From Beaufortia kweichowensis (taxonomy: Eukaryota; Chordata; Actinopteri; Cypriniformes; Gastromyzontidae), in the NCBI GenBank assembly GCA_019155185.1, contig CM032797.1, positions 6,434,881 to 6,498,880 of the forward strand: a DNA stretch of 64,000 nucleotides, in the 5' to 3' direction. The notes beneath the pieces are model-generated. The model saw nothing but the letters and a program-made list of their open reading frames with translations. It did not search any database and was not told where the DNA came from. Position numbers and translations under genes: made by a program. Shown in pieces: positions 46,233 through 61,820 of the stretch (positions are counted from its first letter, which is position 1; each line of letters starts with the position of its first letter).

Positions 46233-49200
46233 ATGCAAACGGAGGCTGAGCACAATGGGATGTTTGTTGATCCTGATTTCCCCGCTGATGACTCCTCCCT
46301 CTTCTGCGACTACACCACGCCCCTTTCCAGTTTGTTGGGTGAAGTCACATGGCTCCGCCCACAGGTAAAATGATATTTTCATCTAGATTCATTTCTAAAT
46401 GAACACATATCAAGGCAGTCTGTAAGTACTGAGAAGTGCTTTCTGTTGTTTGTCCACTCCCTAAGGAGATCTATGAGCATCCTCAGCTCTTCCCTGGTGA
46501 CCCCATTGAGGCCAACCCGAAGCAAGGCATTCTGGGAGACTGCTGGTTACTATGTGCCTGCTCCATGTTACTCAAGAACCAGCATCTAATGAACAAGGTA
46601 AATTCATTCAGGTATATTATGTGAAATGTTTTGTCATAAGTGTGACTCATTCATTAGGTTGTTTTCTTACATGTCAGATTATCAGGTATTTCCACAGGAA
46701 CAGCCTTTGTGGGGTAACAGTGGTTACCATGGTGGTTTCCGGTTCCAGTTCTGGCAGAATGGACGCTGGATAGAGGTCCTGGTGGATGACCGACTGCCCT
46801 GTATCAATGGTGCTCCATGCTTCTCAAGGTGTCAGAGCCCAAGGGCATGCTGGGTAGCACTGCTGGAGAAGGCGTATGCCAAGTAAGTGCTGGTACAAAG
46901 AAGAAATGCTGTCACATGCTTACACTCACGAATTGTACTGATAAACATGTGCTAATTGTACAATTCTTCATGCAAGATTACATGGCTCATATGAGCGTTT
47001 GTGGGCGGGGCAAGTATGCGAGGCCATGGTGGACTTGAGTGGAACCGTAGCAGAACGGTGGAGTTTAAAAGGGGTGAAGTCACCACAACAGACCAACAAC
47101 ATCCAGACTCCGGACACACCCGATGGGATGAGTCTGTCACAGCTCTCAGAAGAGCTGAAAAAGCGATGTTCAATCAGCTGTTCAATTCATAGTGCCACCA
47201 CAGGTAAGAAAGAAAAGTAACTTTTGTTTATTGCAGTGTTTACATATAAGGATTATAGGTAGCAGCTTGTAAAGATGCAGATTTTTGGGTTGTAGTTCAT
47301 TGTTTAAAGGTAGTTCAATTACCCTTGTTTATTTGTTGAATTTGCATTTGATTATTTTTTATATTATTTGGAAGACATACAGTGGTAGTATAACTTCGAA
47401 CTCTCTGCAGGTGTCCCAGAGCTTGGCCAGTTCCACGCCATGAGTGTGATGGAATGGACAAATGTAACGACAACAGCTAGTGAACAAGTGCAGCTGATAA
47501 GGATTCGGAATCCCTGGGGGAGAAGGAGTTGGGGTGGGACCTGGAAGGAGAGGTAACCTTGTCTGCTTGTTATGTTGTGATGTAAGTAATATTTTTTTAA
47601 GGGTTAAGCCTCCATGTTTTCGTTCTTGAAGTGTTAAAACCATATGTTAAATTAGGTTTTTTATTTCAAGTTTAGTAAAACTTCAGTTCAATGTCCGTGT
47701 GACGGGTTGTTTCTTTTCTGCAGTGGATCAGGGTGGAATTCTCTGGAACCTTCATGCACTCTGTCTCTGCTGGCCCGTACGGCAGAGGGGGAATTTTGGA
47801 TGGACGAGACAGAATTCCAGCTGGAATTTGATGAGGTCACAGTCAGTTATCCAATCAGTGAGGAGGGACACCTCCAGAGCATCCACACAGGTAGTGTATG
47901 TTGAAGTGTCATAGTTTTTATCCCTTACATCCTGAATATGAGCAAATCCAGCGTTATGGATGTGAAAAGTAAAACTTGAATTAGAAATGATCAGAGAATG
48001 GTATTTTTTAACAATATTGAACCATCTGTTTATATTTTACTGAACTGCCCTGTTGATGGAGTTCAAATATCATATGCACGAATTATCTATTCATGTGCGC
48101 ATTTATAAAGAATATGGACTGTTATGGATGTGACAATTTGGAAAACAGCACTTTACCCAACTATGAAAAATCATGCTTTAAACATCTTTGAGAGATTATT
48201 TATTTCATATTTACAGTATTTTGTTTCTATTCTAACTAGGTGATTTTTTAACTCACAGCCACCAGATTGGTGGTCGCTGGGTCAAAGGTCACTCTGCAGG
48301 CGGTTGCCGTAACAACAGCAGTTTCAGCACCAATCCCAAATACTGGCTAAGAGTAAATGAGAAGGGAGAAGTGTTGCTGTCATTGCTTCAATATTCTCCA
48401 CCTGTACTACCAGCAGAGGGCAGTGTCAAGCAGGCCATTGCACTACACGTGTGGAAGGTTAGAGATTGACAAACCCATCTAACTCTGTCTGTGTGTCTAA
48501 AAGTACATCTTACAAGCTTTTTACTTGTGTTTTATAGGTAGAGACGAAGCGCTTTAACCTGACACGGACGATAAGCAACCCACCACTTGTGTCACACACG
48601 CATGCTTATGATCGTGAGGTGGTTCTGCACACCCATCTGAGCCCTGGGTTTTACCTGCTGGTTCCCAGCACCTTTCTGCAGGGAGCTGAAGGCCGGTTTA
48701 TCTTGAGAGTTCATTCATCCTGTTCTACCTCTTTCAGGTGACCAAGACAAACGTTAATTTTATGTATTGAGCCATAGTTTGTGTCCATGCATTTTCTGGG
48801 AATCGAACTGGTAACCCTGGTGTTGGTCAGTAGCTTTATGCTTTGTAAATCATATGTTTCAGTGCTCCAAAACCTATGTCTCCTTCTTTCCAGTGTGATG
48901 AAATCGACTCCTCCCCAGTTTTGTGCAGAGGGAGAGTGGGAGTCCATCAGCTCTCATGGATGTTGGACCGCCGGTTCCACAGCTGGAGGAGGTCGCAACT
49001 TCCTCACACATGATCACAACCCCCGCATACCCCTTGCTGTGACCTATGATCCTGGAGGCAACAACGTTAGAGTCACCCTGCATCAAAACAGGCCAGAAGA
49101 TGCCCTACATGCCATTGGCTTTCATATTTATCAGGTCAGAAATTTTATCCGACCATAACCTGAATTTGATTTCTTAAATAGAAATCTTCAACACATTACT

Positions 49201-50336
49201 CTTCAAGTGTCATTTTTGGCAGGTAAACAAAAGGTTGTTCATGAGTTTATTAAAGAAAGAATGCTTTTATCAGGTTCATTTTCTTAAAGCTGCAGTGCTC
49301 AAAGATATTGTAAAAGTTGGAATACATGTTTGTGTCCAGGTACCTGATGGCGACTCTTGCTCTTCATTGGCCCCCAGTGTTATGTCTCCTGTGGTTAGCT
49401 GTGTTCCTCACGCTCACTCCCAGGAAGTCAGTGCGTTTTGCCATCTGCAGCCGGGCGAGTACGCTGTAATTCCCTCCACTTACCAGCCTGATCTAAGTGC
49501 CCACTTCACGCTCACCCTTTCACGCAGGATACATCGGTAAAGACCTCATCTGTACAGATACTAATAGCTCAGCAATCAAATTATACATTACATGCATCAT
49601 TTTTTAATGCACTTCCATGTGAAATGTTTGTAGTTTGATGTGTAATGGCAACTATTAGTGAGTGATTAGTGATGATTAGTATCTAAATATGTAAAAATTT
49701 TGTCTGTGATACCATATAGACATACAATATGTAGACTGTTATGATGCAAAAATTACTGATTTTAAATAAACTTACTTAAACCAATTTAATAAATTTCATA
49801 TCAAATGTCCCAAAAGACTTTTATGTATGTGATTTTAGCTATGACATAATAACAATTCTGTATATTATGTATAATAATACAGATTTTGCATAAATACACA
49901 TGTTTTGTAGTAAAAGCTGTGGTGCTTTAGTGATGATAAAAGCTTTGTGTTTTTGGTACAGACTAGTACTAAAGCTGTACACTTTCTCCACAGAAGATCA
50001 ATGCAGTGTCATGAGTATCTGGGTCGCACCATTCAGGAGGTAAGAGTCTGTGTTTTCTGATGAACTTAAGACTAGAAAAATTTACTAATGATGAAACCTT
50101 TATCACACACACTGATAGACGGATAATCAAAGTATTCTTTGGGTTATAATCCAACATTGTGTGTTATAGGTGTCACTTTCAATAAAAGCATATGCTGAGT
50201 GTCTACTTGTTTGTAAAATAAATTACTACTCATTCCTTATAAAAATATATTTGTGCATGTTTGTCCTTTGCATCTGGGTTAGTAAGATTGCTTTTTTCTA
50301 CAATAGGTCTCCTGTATCTCTGTGATGAAACAATAG
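46233..50336 (+). CDS. capn10: Calpain-10
   Basis: A non-EF-hand cysteine protease. Twelve coding exons: 46233-46364, 46466-46597, 46686-46882, 46977-47203, 47411-47552, 47724-47890, 48240-48457, 48538-48737, 48894-49134, 49340-49536, 49994-50039, 50307-50336. All junctions are canonical and the phases add up to 642 residues (human 672). The start MQTEAEHNGMFVDPDFPADD sits at the first in-frame ATG of exon 1. The catalytic core is intact: Cys in QGILGDCWLLCA (exon 2), His in GQFHAMSV and Asn in IRNPWGRR (exon 5). GSYERLWAGQVCEAMVDLSG matches the family. Two C2-like calpain-type beta-sandwich domains follow, each with the repeated pattern GG.RN (AGGCRNNSSF in exon 7, AGGGRNF in exon 9) and FYLLVPSTF / YAVIPSTY. 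The C-terminus VSCISVMKQ resembles human VSVMAVMKT. No penta-EF-hand domain is present, as expected for CAPN10. Poly(A) signal at 50641. Confidence 0.97.
47950..48215. repeat. Unnamed dispersed repeat, copy 3 (capn10 intron 6)
   Basis: 'CAATATTGAACCATCTGTTT', 'CTGCCCTGTTGATGGAGTTC', 'TATGGACTGTTATGGATGTG' and 'AAAACAGCACTTTACCCAAC' match the copy at 6.17-6.70 kb in order. Confidence 0.65.
48775..48835 (-). mobile_element. tRNA-derived SINE fragment (capn10 intron 8)
   Basis: On the minus strand 'AGGGTTACCAGTTCGATTCC' carries a good polymerase III B box (GTTCGATTCC). The A-box side is recognisable only as 'CTACTGACCAACACC'. It is a short truncated insertion of tRNA-like sequence. Confidence 0.5.
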
Positions 50337-50640
50337 TCTGGGGAAGTGGTTTAAATGCCCATGTTGGCCTGTATGCTGGTCCCTTCCGCTTCAGCTGGAG
50401 TGAGAAAGTCTTCTTACAACACAAAACAAGGTTTACAGTGTTTAAGTAGTGTTACATCTTAAATGGTACTCATCCACATCAGAATATAGTTTGAACTATT
50501 GTGAATGTTTTGTTTTTAACTTTAAGTGTTACATGATGAAAGGCTGTTTTTGCACTGATGTCAGCCATTTGTTTTGCACTTGATTTATGTTGTTTTTTGT
50601 TTTACACCCAGGTTACAAATAAAAACAGAAAACATTATGT

Positions 50641-50646
50641 AATAAA
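50641..50646 (+). terminator. capn10: capn10 poly(A) signal
   Basis: AATAAA about 300 bases after the capn10 stop codon, followed by a TTTCATTTTT stretch. An earlier AATAAA at 50620 is an alternative. Confidence 0.65.
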
Positions 50647-50659
50647 GTACAGTTTCATT

Positions 50660-51235
50660 TTTTAAATTATGTGTAAATTCATGGAAATATGCTAAAAAAA
50701 GCATCACAATTTATTAACCTGGTAACTGTCACTGGTAGAACACTGAAATTATTTCACTATTTAATTTAATGTTTTATTCTTAAATTCTAACAAACTAAAG
50801 GTCTTAGACTCAAGAATAAATACTTGACAAATTTTCATGGCAATAAAAAAATGTTATAACTTTTAAACTAAAAAAAACTAAAAATATTTTTTTCAATAAA
50901 TTATTTAAAATTGTAGTTCAGATAGTTTATTTTCATGTGTGTACTCAATATGTGCAGTGACAATTATCAGGTTAAATATTACTATTAACTAATACACATG
51001 GGTATACATTTGTTATATAATAAAGATACTGTACTTTTACTCGAATACACGTTTTTGCCATACTGCTCGCCACAGAAATAGAATAGAAAACAAAAAGAAA
51101 GCCAAAGACATTGAAAATTCAGAAACAAAATAAAGAAAACGAGGGGAAAAGTGTGGTAATAATTTGCCGTTTTTAGTCATCTAGAGCTCAAACTACATGC
51201 TACAAATATCACCAAGTGAACACGGTGAACTGTAA
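50660..51235. other. Spacer between capn10 and eif4e2
   Basis: AT-rich intergenic sequence with A-runs; no gene or recognised repeat. Confidence 0.5.
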
Positions 51236-51355
51236 ACGTAGTACGCTGGGACAGGATGCGCGCGCCCGCCACCAGTCGTGCGCGGCGCCGTTGCTGCGGA
51301 ATTGACGGGGCAGCCGTCAGCGCGAGAGCGGATACGGACACCCACCTAGAAAATA
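51236..51355 (+). promoter_or_regulatory. eif4e2: eif4e2 CpG-rich promoter and 5' UTR
   Basis: A CpG-dense stretch (GATGCGCGCGCCCGCC, GTCGTGCGCGGCGCCG, GTCAGCGCGAGAGCGG) ends just upstream of the eif4e2 ATG at 51356. CpG richness continues to about 51750 within intron 1, giving a CpG island across the first exon. The 168-codon frame at 51383-51889 is a by-product of this composition. Confidence 0.65.
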
Positions 51356-54174
51356 ATGAACAACAAATTTGACGCGTGAGTAATGAAAGCAACGCTGCGC
51401 GTTAAGCGGGCGTTACTAATGCGCGAGCGCATATGCATGCGGTTCCTGTGTACATTTAACGCCGCCCGAGTTCAAAGAGAAAGAGAGAGAAAGAGGTGTG
51501 TCTATGAGCTTTGGCATGGGCTGGGATGTCACCCTGTTTTGCTGCATGGTCGGACTCGCTCGTTTTGGTTGGCGAGTGAATCGGTTTTGAATGCATGCAG
51601 TGAATGCAACATGCATTTCAGCGGTCAGAGAACCTGGAGCTGCACGCGCACGGCCTCCGGGCCGAGAACGGATCACCGGGTACGCGTGCGTGAGAGCAGC
51701 GGGGGCAGGTGCTCTGCGATCCGGCCAGAAACTCTGATCTGCTGTCTGGTGGAGGGACGATTGTTATACACGTGCGGTTTGCTGATAAGCATACGTGCAT
51801 TAGATATTCATTATATAAACTCATGTTACATTAGTTCATGTTTGCAAACTTTCCATGCACAACAGGCTATGATAAGGAACATTCTCTAACGAAAATTAAC
51901 CATGCTTTTACTACAGTAATCATATTTATTTGTAGTAAAACCATAGTCACCACACATTTACCATGGGACAGTAAAAAATAATGCAAATGGTTATCAGTCC
52001 TCCCCAAAACTCTGTCCCCTTAGTTACTGTATAAAGCTGCAAATGTCACAAATTAATGTTGTTATACAATAATGTTATATCCATGACTCAACTGCTGAAA
52101 TATTGCTCATTAAGATAAATAGCCATACAACACTAACAAACATAGTAAAACGCATTTAGGTACCATGGCAGTGCCATGTTTTTTTTTTTTGTTAAACCTT
52201 GGCATTCTCTGAAGTACCTAAAAGCTTTGTGAATATTGTGTAAACAGCTTTTCAATATTACATAATATTAGTATGGTAATATTGGATTGGATTTACAGTG
52301 AGGAATAATATTTCATGGTTCTGTAAAAATGTAAAGTTATCTCTATTTAAGCCTGAAAGATGATGACAGTGGAGACCACGACCAGGACAACAGCTCACCG
52401 AAAGACGCAGAGAAGGAAAAGAATGACGAAGAGGAGAAGGATTCAAACACCAACAAGAGAAAGGTGTGTGTTCAGTCTAGATTGATTATTTCAGGCATAA
52501 AGCAAAATCAGGTGTTATACACTTTTGATCTGCTTTTTTGTACACTTCAGGCGGTGGTGCCAGGGGCCGGTGAGCACCCTCTCCAATACAACTACACATT
52601 CTGGTATTCTCGCCGCACACCAGGACGGCCGGCCAGCACACAGAGCTACGAACAGAACATCAAACAAATTGGCAGCTTCGCTTCGGTGCGTCATGCAGAT
52701 ATTTTTTTACACATTTGTAATGCTGTTAGATAGCTAGTCTTGCTATAGAATATATGATTGACAGAATTCTTGTAATTGTACTGTAGGTGGAGCAGTTCTG
52801 GCGTTTCTATAGTCACATGATCAGACCGGGTGATCTGACTGGCCACAGCGATTTCCACCTGTTTAAGGAAGGAATCAAACCCATGTGGGAGGTAAGTGTG
52901 ACAAAATTACGGCAACTGATTTTTCTGTTTTTCTAAAATCAAAAAGGTTTTATTTGCATTTTGATTGTAGGATGACGCTAATAAAAGTGGAGGTAAATGG
53001 ATCATTCGGCTTCGGAAAGGTCTGGCGTCTCGCTGCTGGGAGAATCTGATCCTGGCCATGCTGGGGGAACAGTTCATGGTGGGAGAGGAGATCTGTGGAG
53101 CTGTTGTGTCCGTTCGCTTTCAGGTGCTGCAGCTTTTTCAGCAAAAATTTCATTTTTACTCTCTGTTAATGTGACATTATTTAATTCTCAATCCTTGTCT
53201 GTTCTGTTCGAAGGAGGATATTATTTCTATCTGGAATAAGACAGCCAGTGATCAGGCCACCACTGCTCGCATTAGAGACACTTTACGCAGAGTTCTTAAT
53301 CTGCCTCCTAATACCATAATGGAGTACAAAACGCACACTGACAGCATCAAGTGAGTTGGGAGAAAAACACCTAGACACATAATCCCCACGAATCACTTCT
53401 TAACTTTTGTATGGTTTCCATGTTTTTGATCCAATGTTCACGGGCCTTGTGGACCCACAGCATTATTCAGTTTCTAAATCAATACAGCCATGAAGATTTA
53501 ATGTAAAAATAATTTACAGACGTTTATCCCAATTACAAGTACAGTAACATTGAAAGCACAATAATCAAAGACAATTAAATTTTTTTCCTAAAAGAATACT
53601 GAAAAAGAAAAATCTTGTTGGGTATATTGAATAAGTCTAAATGTGTGAGGTTGTAAAAACAATAAATAGCATCACTTTTTTCTTTAAAAACATTTTTAGT
53701 AAATGTTGAACACAGTCCTGAATATCACACAGAGGGTTAAGTAATACAGAAGCCCTTGAACCGCAACGTCAAAAAAATTGGCCCTATATTCCTTCCTGAA
53801 GTCCTAAAGATTTTTTCCTCTTCAACATTTTTTTTCCTATTTAACATTTTTTTTTCTCTTCAAATTTTTTTTGTTCATCTTAAAGTCTTTTTCCATCTTC
53901 TAAACAAAACATTTTTTATCTTCAAATATTTTTTCCCCATCTTACATTTTTTTCATCCTCCAAAAAAATGTTTTGGAAAAAAAACAAAAGTTTTCCCATG
54001 TTCAAAAATGTTTTTTTTTACATTTTCTCCTCTCTTCAAAAATGTTTCTCTCTTTTTCCTCCAAATATTATTAAGTTTTGGAAAAAAACCACATGTTAAT
54101 TTACCCTGTTTTTCTTCTTTAACATTTTTTTCATTTAACATTTTTTCCTCTCTTCAAAATGTTATATATATATA

Positions 54175-54248
<74 letters not shown>

Positions 54249-54421
54249 TACATATATATCAACACATGATATGAAATAAAAAGCTTTCACTATTGCAGGT
54301 TTACAGATAAAAAATATATATATGTATGTGTAGTATTTGCTAATATTGATGATGTTGTGTGTGTTCTTTTAGAGCCTGGGAGGATTTCCATGGTCTAGTG
54401 AATGCAAGTGGAGGTCGCTAA
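51356..54421 (+). CDS. eif4e2: eIF4E family member 2 (4EHP)
   Basis: A cap-binding protein that competes with eIF4E and, with GIGYF2, represses translation of selected mRNAs. Seven coding exons: 51356-51375, 52352-52463, 52551-52685, 52787-52891, 52971-53123, 53214-53350, 54373-54421. Canonical sites and consistent phases give 236 residues. The N-terminus MNNKFDALKDDDSGDHDQ is family-typical, followed by an acidic-lysine stretch. The core has HPLQYNYTFWYSRRTPGR, YEQNIKQIGSFASVEQFW, GHSDFHLFKEGIKPMWEDD, GGKWIIRLRKG, WENLILAMLGEQF and EDIISIWNKTASD. The tyrosine in NYTFWYSRR and tryptophan in KPMWED are the aromatic cap-contact positions of 4EHP. The last exon encodes AWEDFHGLVNASGGR, the alternative short C-terminus known from vertebrates. 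Intron 6 is swollen by low-complexity arrays. A poly(A) signal is at 55644. Confidence 0.97.
53790..54160. repeat. Degenerate TTTTTCATCTTCAAA array (eif4e2 intron 6)
   Basis: About 370 bases of imperfect units built from runs of T joined by 'CATCTTCAAA' or 'CCTCTTCAAAAATG'. The same unit in reverse complement (GAAGATGAAAAA) forms long arrays at 56.58-56.88 and 57.26-57.80 kb, so two arrays of one family face each other about 2.5 kb apart. The plus-strand frame read through it is an artefact. Confidence 0.8.
54163..54247. repeat. (AT)n microsatellite
   Basis: About 42 AT units with one TT interruption at 54180-54182, directly after the T-rich array. Confidence 0.98.
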
Positions 54422-54497
54422 TGATTCATCCTAAATGTGTGTAACAGTTAAAATCTCTTCATACTTATACTTAACAATATATAACAGAAATAATAAT

Positions 54498-54605
54498 TCA
54501 AATGTATTTTTAAAACCTTTTAATACATGAAAGTGTTGTGCATACTATTGCATTTTATCTCAAAATTCATACTTTATCAAGATCTGGAGTGTTGATAATC
54601 ACATT
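54498..54605. repeat. Duplicated block, left copy (eif4e2 3' UTR)
   Basis: 'CTTTTAATACATGAAAGTGT', 'TGTGCATACTATTGCATTTT' and 'GTGTTGATAATCACA' correspond in order to 56363-56465 ('GTTTTAATACATGAAAATGT', 'TGTGCATATGAATGCATTTT', 'TGTTGATAACTTGATATTCACA'). It lies in the eif4e2 3' UTR; the other copy lies beyond the 3' end of the scramblase gene. Confidence 0.65.
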
Positions 54606-54748
54606 ATTACTGCTAGAAAACTTTCACAAACATATAATAAATATTGCATATATTGCTTGGCTCTGCTGTCACTACAACACACAGTTTTCATTGCAAATCA
54701 TCATTGGATAACAGTATTTTCTTTTTACCCATGTCTAGATTTTTATAG

Positions 54749-55665
54749 GATAAGACTCCCAACAAAGCGGACGTGTCCAAGGACAAGAACTAGATAATTC
54801 ATTTTCTTAAAAAACAAAACAAAAGGGATCTCATCAGCATGAGACGTTTTTCGCCGAAAGCATCTGGATTCTGTTTTTATGATTATCTGAATACATTACC
54901 TGAAACCTCTCACAGGAGAAGGAACCAAATCATCAAATGCAAAAGATTGTTTACGGCTCAGCCAATAGGGGCTGAGATATCAGAGAAGTGGGTGGAGCCA
55001 TTGGGACCACAGGGCTCAGCCGCCGTGATATGAACTGAAGACTGGAAACTGCCACAGTTGTCCAAAAAAATAATGCACCCTTACCTGAATTTGCATTTGA
55101 ATAACACAGTGTTTAAAAAAAGATGGACTGAACAGAAAGACAGATTTATGGGAATATTTTACTATAGTGCAGTATTTTAGCTACAGTGTTGAGAGTTGTT
55201 TTAACTTAGAACTGTTGTACAAAAAAAAAGAGTTATATTTCTAAACATATTTGAAAAGATCTATGAAACTTTATTTCTTGTTGATGGAGTGTAAACCCAA
55301 AGGTGAGTACCGTGATGGGTACCATGCTGCCTGATTCAATGTGCCTGGCCTTCAGGCCTTCGCCCTCGGCAAAATAAATCTCGCTCTACATCCTGGCATT
55401 CAGCTGGGGGAGGAGTCACTCGAGGTTTCACGTGACATTGTTGCTTAATAGTAGCCCTGGTTTTAAAATCAGCGGAAATCACCCAAACATTTTTCATGGA
55501 TATGTAGTGTTAACACTGATCTGGAGTTAATGGAGGCTCTGGTATCAACACCTATACTGCCTGAAATTCAGTGCTGGTGCTGGACAAAGTTGTATTTAGG
55601 TACAAAAAAGAAATTGTGGTTTGTAGTTACGATTGATCACAGCAATAAATGTTGATTATGCATCT
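54749..55665 (+). other. eif4e2: eif4e2 3' UTR or alternative 3' exon
   Basis: An acceptor-like 'ATTTTTATAG' at 54739-54748 is followed by an open stretch reading DKTPNKADVSKDKN then TAG. Its frame does not match the phase-2 end of eif4e2 exon 6, so use as an alternative last coding exon in that frame is unlikely, and the stretch is probably 3' UTR. A poly(A) signal AATAAA at 55644-55649 with downstream T/GT-rich sequence fits as the transcript end. Confidence 0.4.
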
Positions 55666-56362
55666 GCTGCTAAATTTTAGTTTTGGTGTGACTCTGTTTC
55701 GTTGATAATATAACATTACTTGAGTACTGTAGCAAGCATAATGTGCACTAGTTAGAAATAAAAATAAAAATTGCAAGTACGAAATCTTTTATGTAGAGGT
55801 TGCATTCATAGTATTATAAGAGAAGCTGTTTGAAATGGTTTAAGATGCTTGTGACAAATCACAAGATTTAGAACCAAAGAACTTCTCATGTCAGTCACCC
55901 ACAGTTAATTCTACTGTATGTCCTTTTCTTAGGCCTTTGGCTACCACCATCCAAAATGTTTTATTTAATGAATATTCTTTTTTATAGTCTTCAGTACATC
56001 AAAATAGTAAAATGCTCTAAAATATATGTTTTTATGTTGTTTGTAACATTTGTATTTAACTTATTTCAACCCATGGTTACGTTAAATTCTAAGGAAAACC
56101 TGACCCAACTATGAGTTGAAACAACCCAGCATTTTTGGAGTTTATGTAGAGCATGTTTTGTTACAACTAACAATATAGGAATATACAATATATGTGTGTT
56201 AAACATATATTACATCCACACATGATCAGAAACAGATCATGGAACAGAAATTCATTTTTGACACTGGCATAGACAGACACAATTTATCAGACAATACAAT
56301 ACATCCAAAAAATACAACACATGGAACACACATTTGTCCACATACTAATATAAAGAACACAT
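55666..56362. other. Spacer between convergent genes
   Basis: AT-rich spacer between eif4e2 (plus) and the scramblase gene (minus). It contains a fragment of the AACCCA/TGGGTT repeat at about 56065-56145 ('TTTCAACCCATGGTTACG', 'GAAACAACCCAGCA'). No gene was seen. Confidence 0.5.
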
Positions 56363-56465
56363 AATGTACTTTTTAAAACGTTTTAATACATGAAAATGTT
56401 GTGCATATGAATGCATTTTATTTTTACACACAAACTTTCTTGAATGTTGATAACTTGATATTCAC
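56363..56465. repeat. Duplicated block, right copy
   Basis: The matching copy of the block at 54498-54605, in the same orientation. It abuts the orphan scramblase exon, so it may mark one edge of the rearrangement that created that exon copy. Confidence 0.6.
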
Positions 56466-56493
56466 AATTTTTCCTTAATTTATTATATTTTAC

Positions 56494-56552
56494 CAAGAGG
56501 AAGGTGGCAGCTAGCAACAGTACTTTGATGTTCAAACTAATTCCTAGAGGTA
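56494..56552 (-). pseudogene. Orphan duplicate of the scramblase penultimate exon
   Basis: A 59-base copy of the exon at 57179-57237, with intact acceptor (TTTCTTAG) and donor (GTAAAA). It encodes VPLGISLNIKVLLLAATFLL against VPQGMSLNIKVLLLAATFLL in the real exon. Flanks on both sides are also nearly identical for about 30 bases. It lies on the minus strand downstream of the gene's terminal exon, and no second copy of that terminal exon (NHMFFEMS) follows it. It is therefore probably a relic of a tandem duplication and not used, unless the real terminal exon is skipped. Confidence 0.8.
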
Positions 56553-56574
56553 CTAAGAAAGACAAAAATGCTCT

Positions 56575-56880
56575 TGATAGTAAAAATAGTATAAAAATAG
56601 TTTAAATAGTATTTGAAGAAAAATTAAAGATAAAAAAATTTAAGATACATTTTTTTCTAAGATGAAAGAAATGATTAAAGATGAAAAAATGTTTAAAATG
56701 AAGAAGAAAAAAATCTTTAGAAGATGAAAAACATTTTTGAAGATGGAAAAAGATTTTTGTGGAGATAGAAGAAAAGATGAAAAGAGGGGAAAAATTGTAA
56801 AGATGAAAAACATTTTGAAGATAAAAAAGTTTGATGAAAAAATAATTCTGAAGAAGGAATTAAAAAAATAAATTCTTTAA
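56575..56880. repeat. Degenerate GAAGATGAAAAA array 1
   Basis: Imperfect repeats of 'GAAGATGAAAAACATTTTTG' type text, joined directly to the flank of the orphan exon. It is the reverse complement of the array at 53.79 kb and a sister of the next array. Confidence 0.85.
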
Positions 56881-57070
56881 TGAAAAATGTTCAAAGGGTT
56901 TGCCCACAGCTTACAAAAGCACAAAAGCATTGCCTATCCATGTAGTTGTCATATAAACATGATGCAGCATGATCCATTTTGTTTTGAGTTTTATAATGTT
57001 GTGTTGAACCAGATGTGATATCAGTCTGTGCTCCAGAATACTGTATGTCCCACTTATTCAGCATGTCCAG

Positions 57071-61058
<3,988 letters not shown>

Positions 61059-61310
61059 TTCACATTTCACTCCTCAGAATCCTGAAGTTTTAGGGCCTGT
61101 TGATCAGGTGCAGTAGTGAGTGAATGAGGTTTCCTTTACTTCCAAACAAACTACAAATTCTGTGTGTTGTTGGATGTCATCCTCACACTAAACACCCCCT
61201 CTCTCTCTCACACACACACCCCTCTCTCTCATTCCCGGATCTGGTCTTTGTGAGACAGAAAAGTACCAGTCAGCCATGTAATTAAGATCCTTCTCAAGTC
61301 AAAGGGGGGT
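61059..61310 (-). promoter_or_regulatory. Scramblase 5' UTR and promoter region
   Basis: This lies upstream of the scramblase ATG at 61058-61056. It includes a CT/CA-rich microsatellite-like stretch (61190-61235) and 'TCCCGGATCTGG'. It has no long CpG island and no convincing TATA box. The transcription start cannot be fixed from sequence. Confidence 0.4.
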
Positions 61311-61820
61311 AAAAGAGTCTCAGATATTACTAAAAAAAAATAAAAATAAACCACATTTTTTAATGATTATGTGATAGAGTACAATTGTTCATTTCAAATG
61401 AAGGTATAGATAAAATATTAACTGGGAAATACGTTTTGTTTTTCTGTAATGTCAATGTCATTAGTGTAGCTTTTTATTATAAAACTTTGGCCAAAGTGAG
61501 ACCTCATCATTTATTTCTAAGGGGATTCGGTTTATTTATTTTATTAAATAACACACAAAAAAATGAGATTGTAAACGATATGTGATAACAATAGCGATTA
61601 ACAAATAACTTGTATAAATAATACTAATACAAATCATTATAAACAACATATTTGTCTCTCAAATGTCAAATTATTTTTCCAAAAACACTTTCAGTACAAC
61701 AAAACTGAAGCACTGAAAAATCATTTGTGACAGTTTTGCAGCAGCAAAACCTGCTTATTGTTCATCTCTGAAGTATCAATGAGGTCCTTTTCTGAGTTTC
61801 TATAATATCTCTAGTAGAGT

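Noticed and set aside
51383..51889. 168-codon plus-strand frame after eif4e2 exon 1
   Set aside because: It begins at the intron donor and runs through the CpG island; no similarity to any protein.
53756..54274. 172-codon plus-strand frame rich in Phe, Lys and Ile-Tyr
   Set aside because: It is a reading of the T-rich array and the AT microsatellite inside eif4e2 intron 6.
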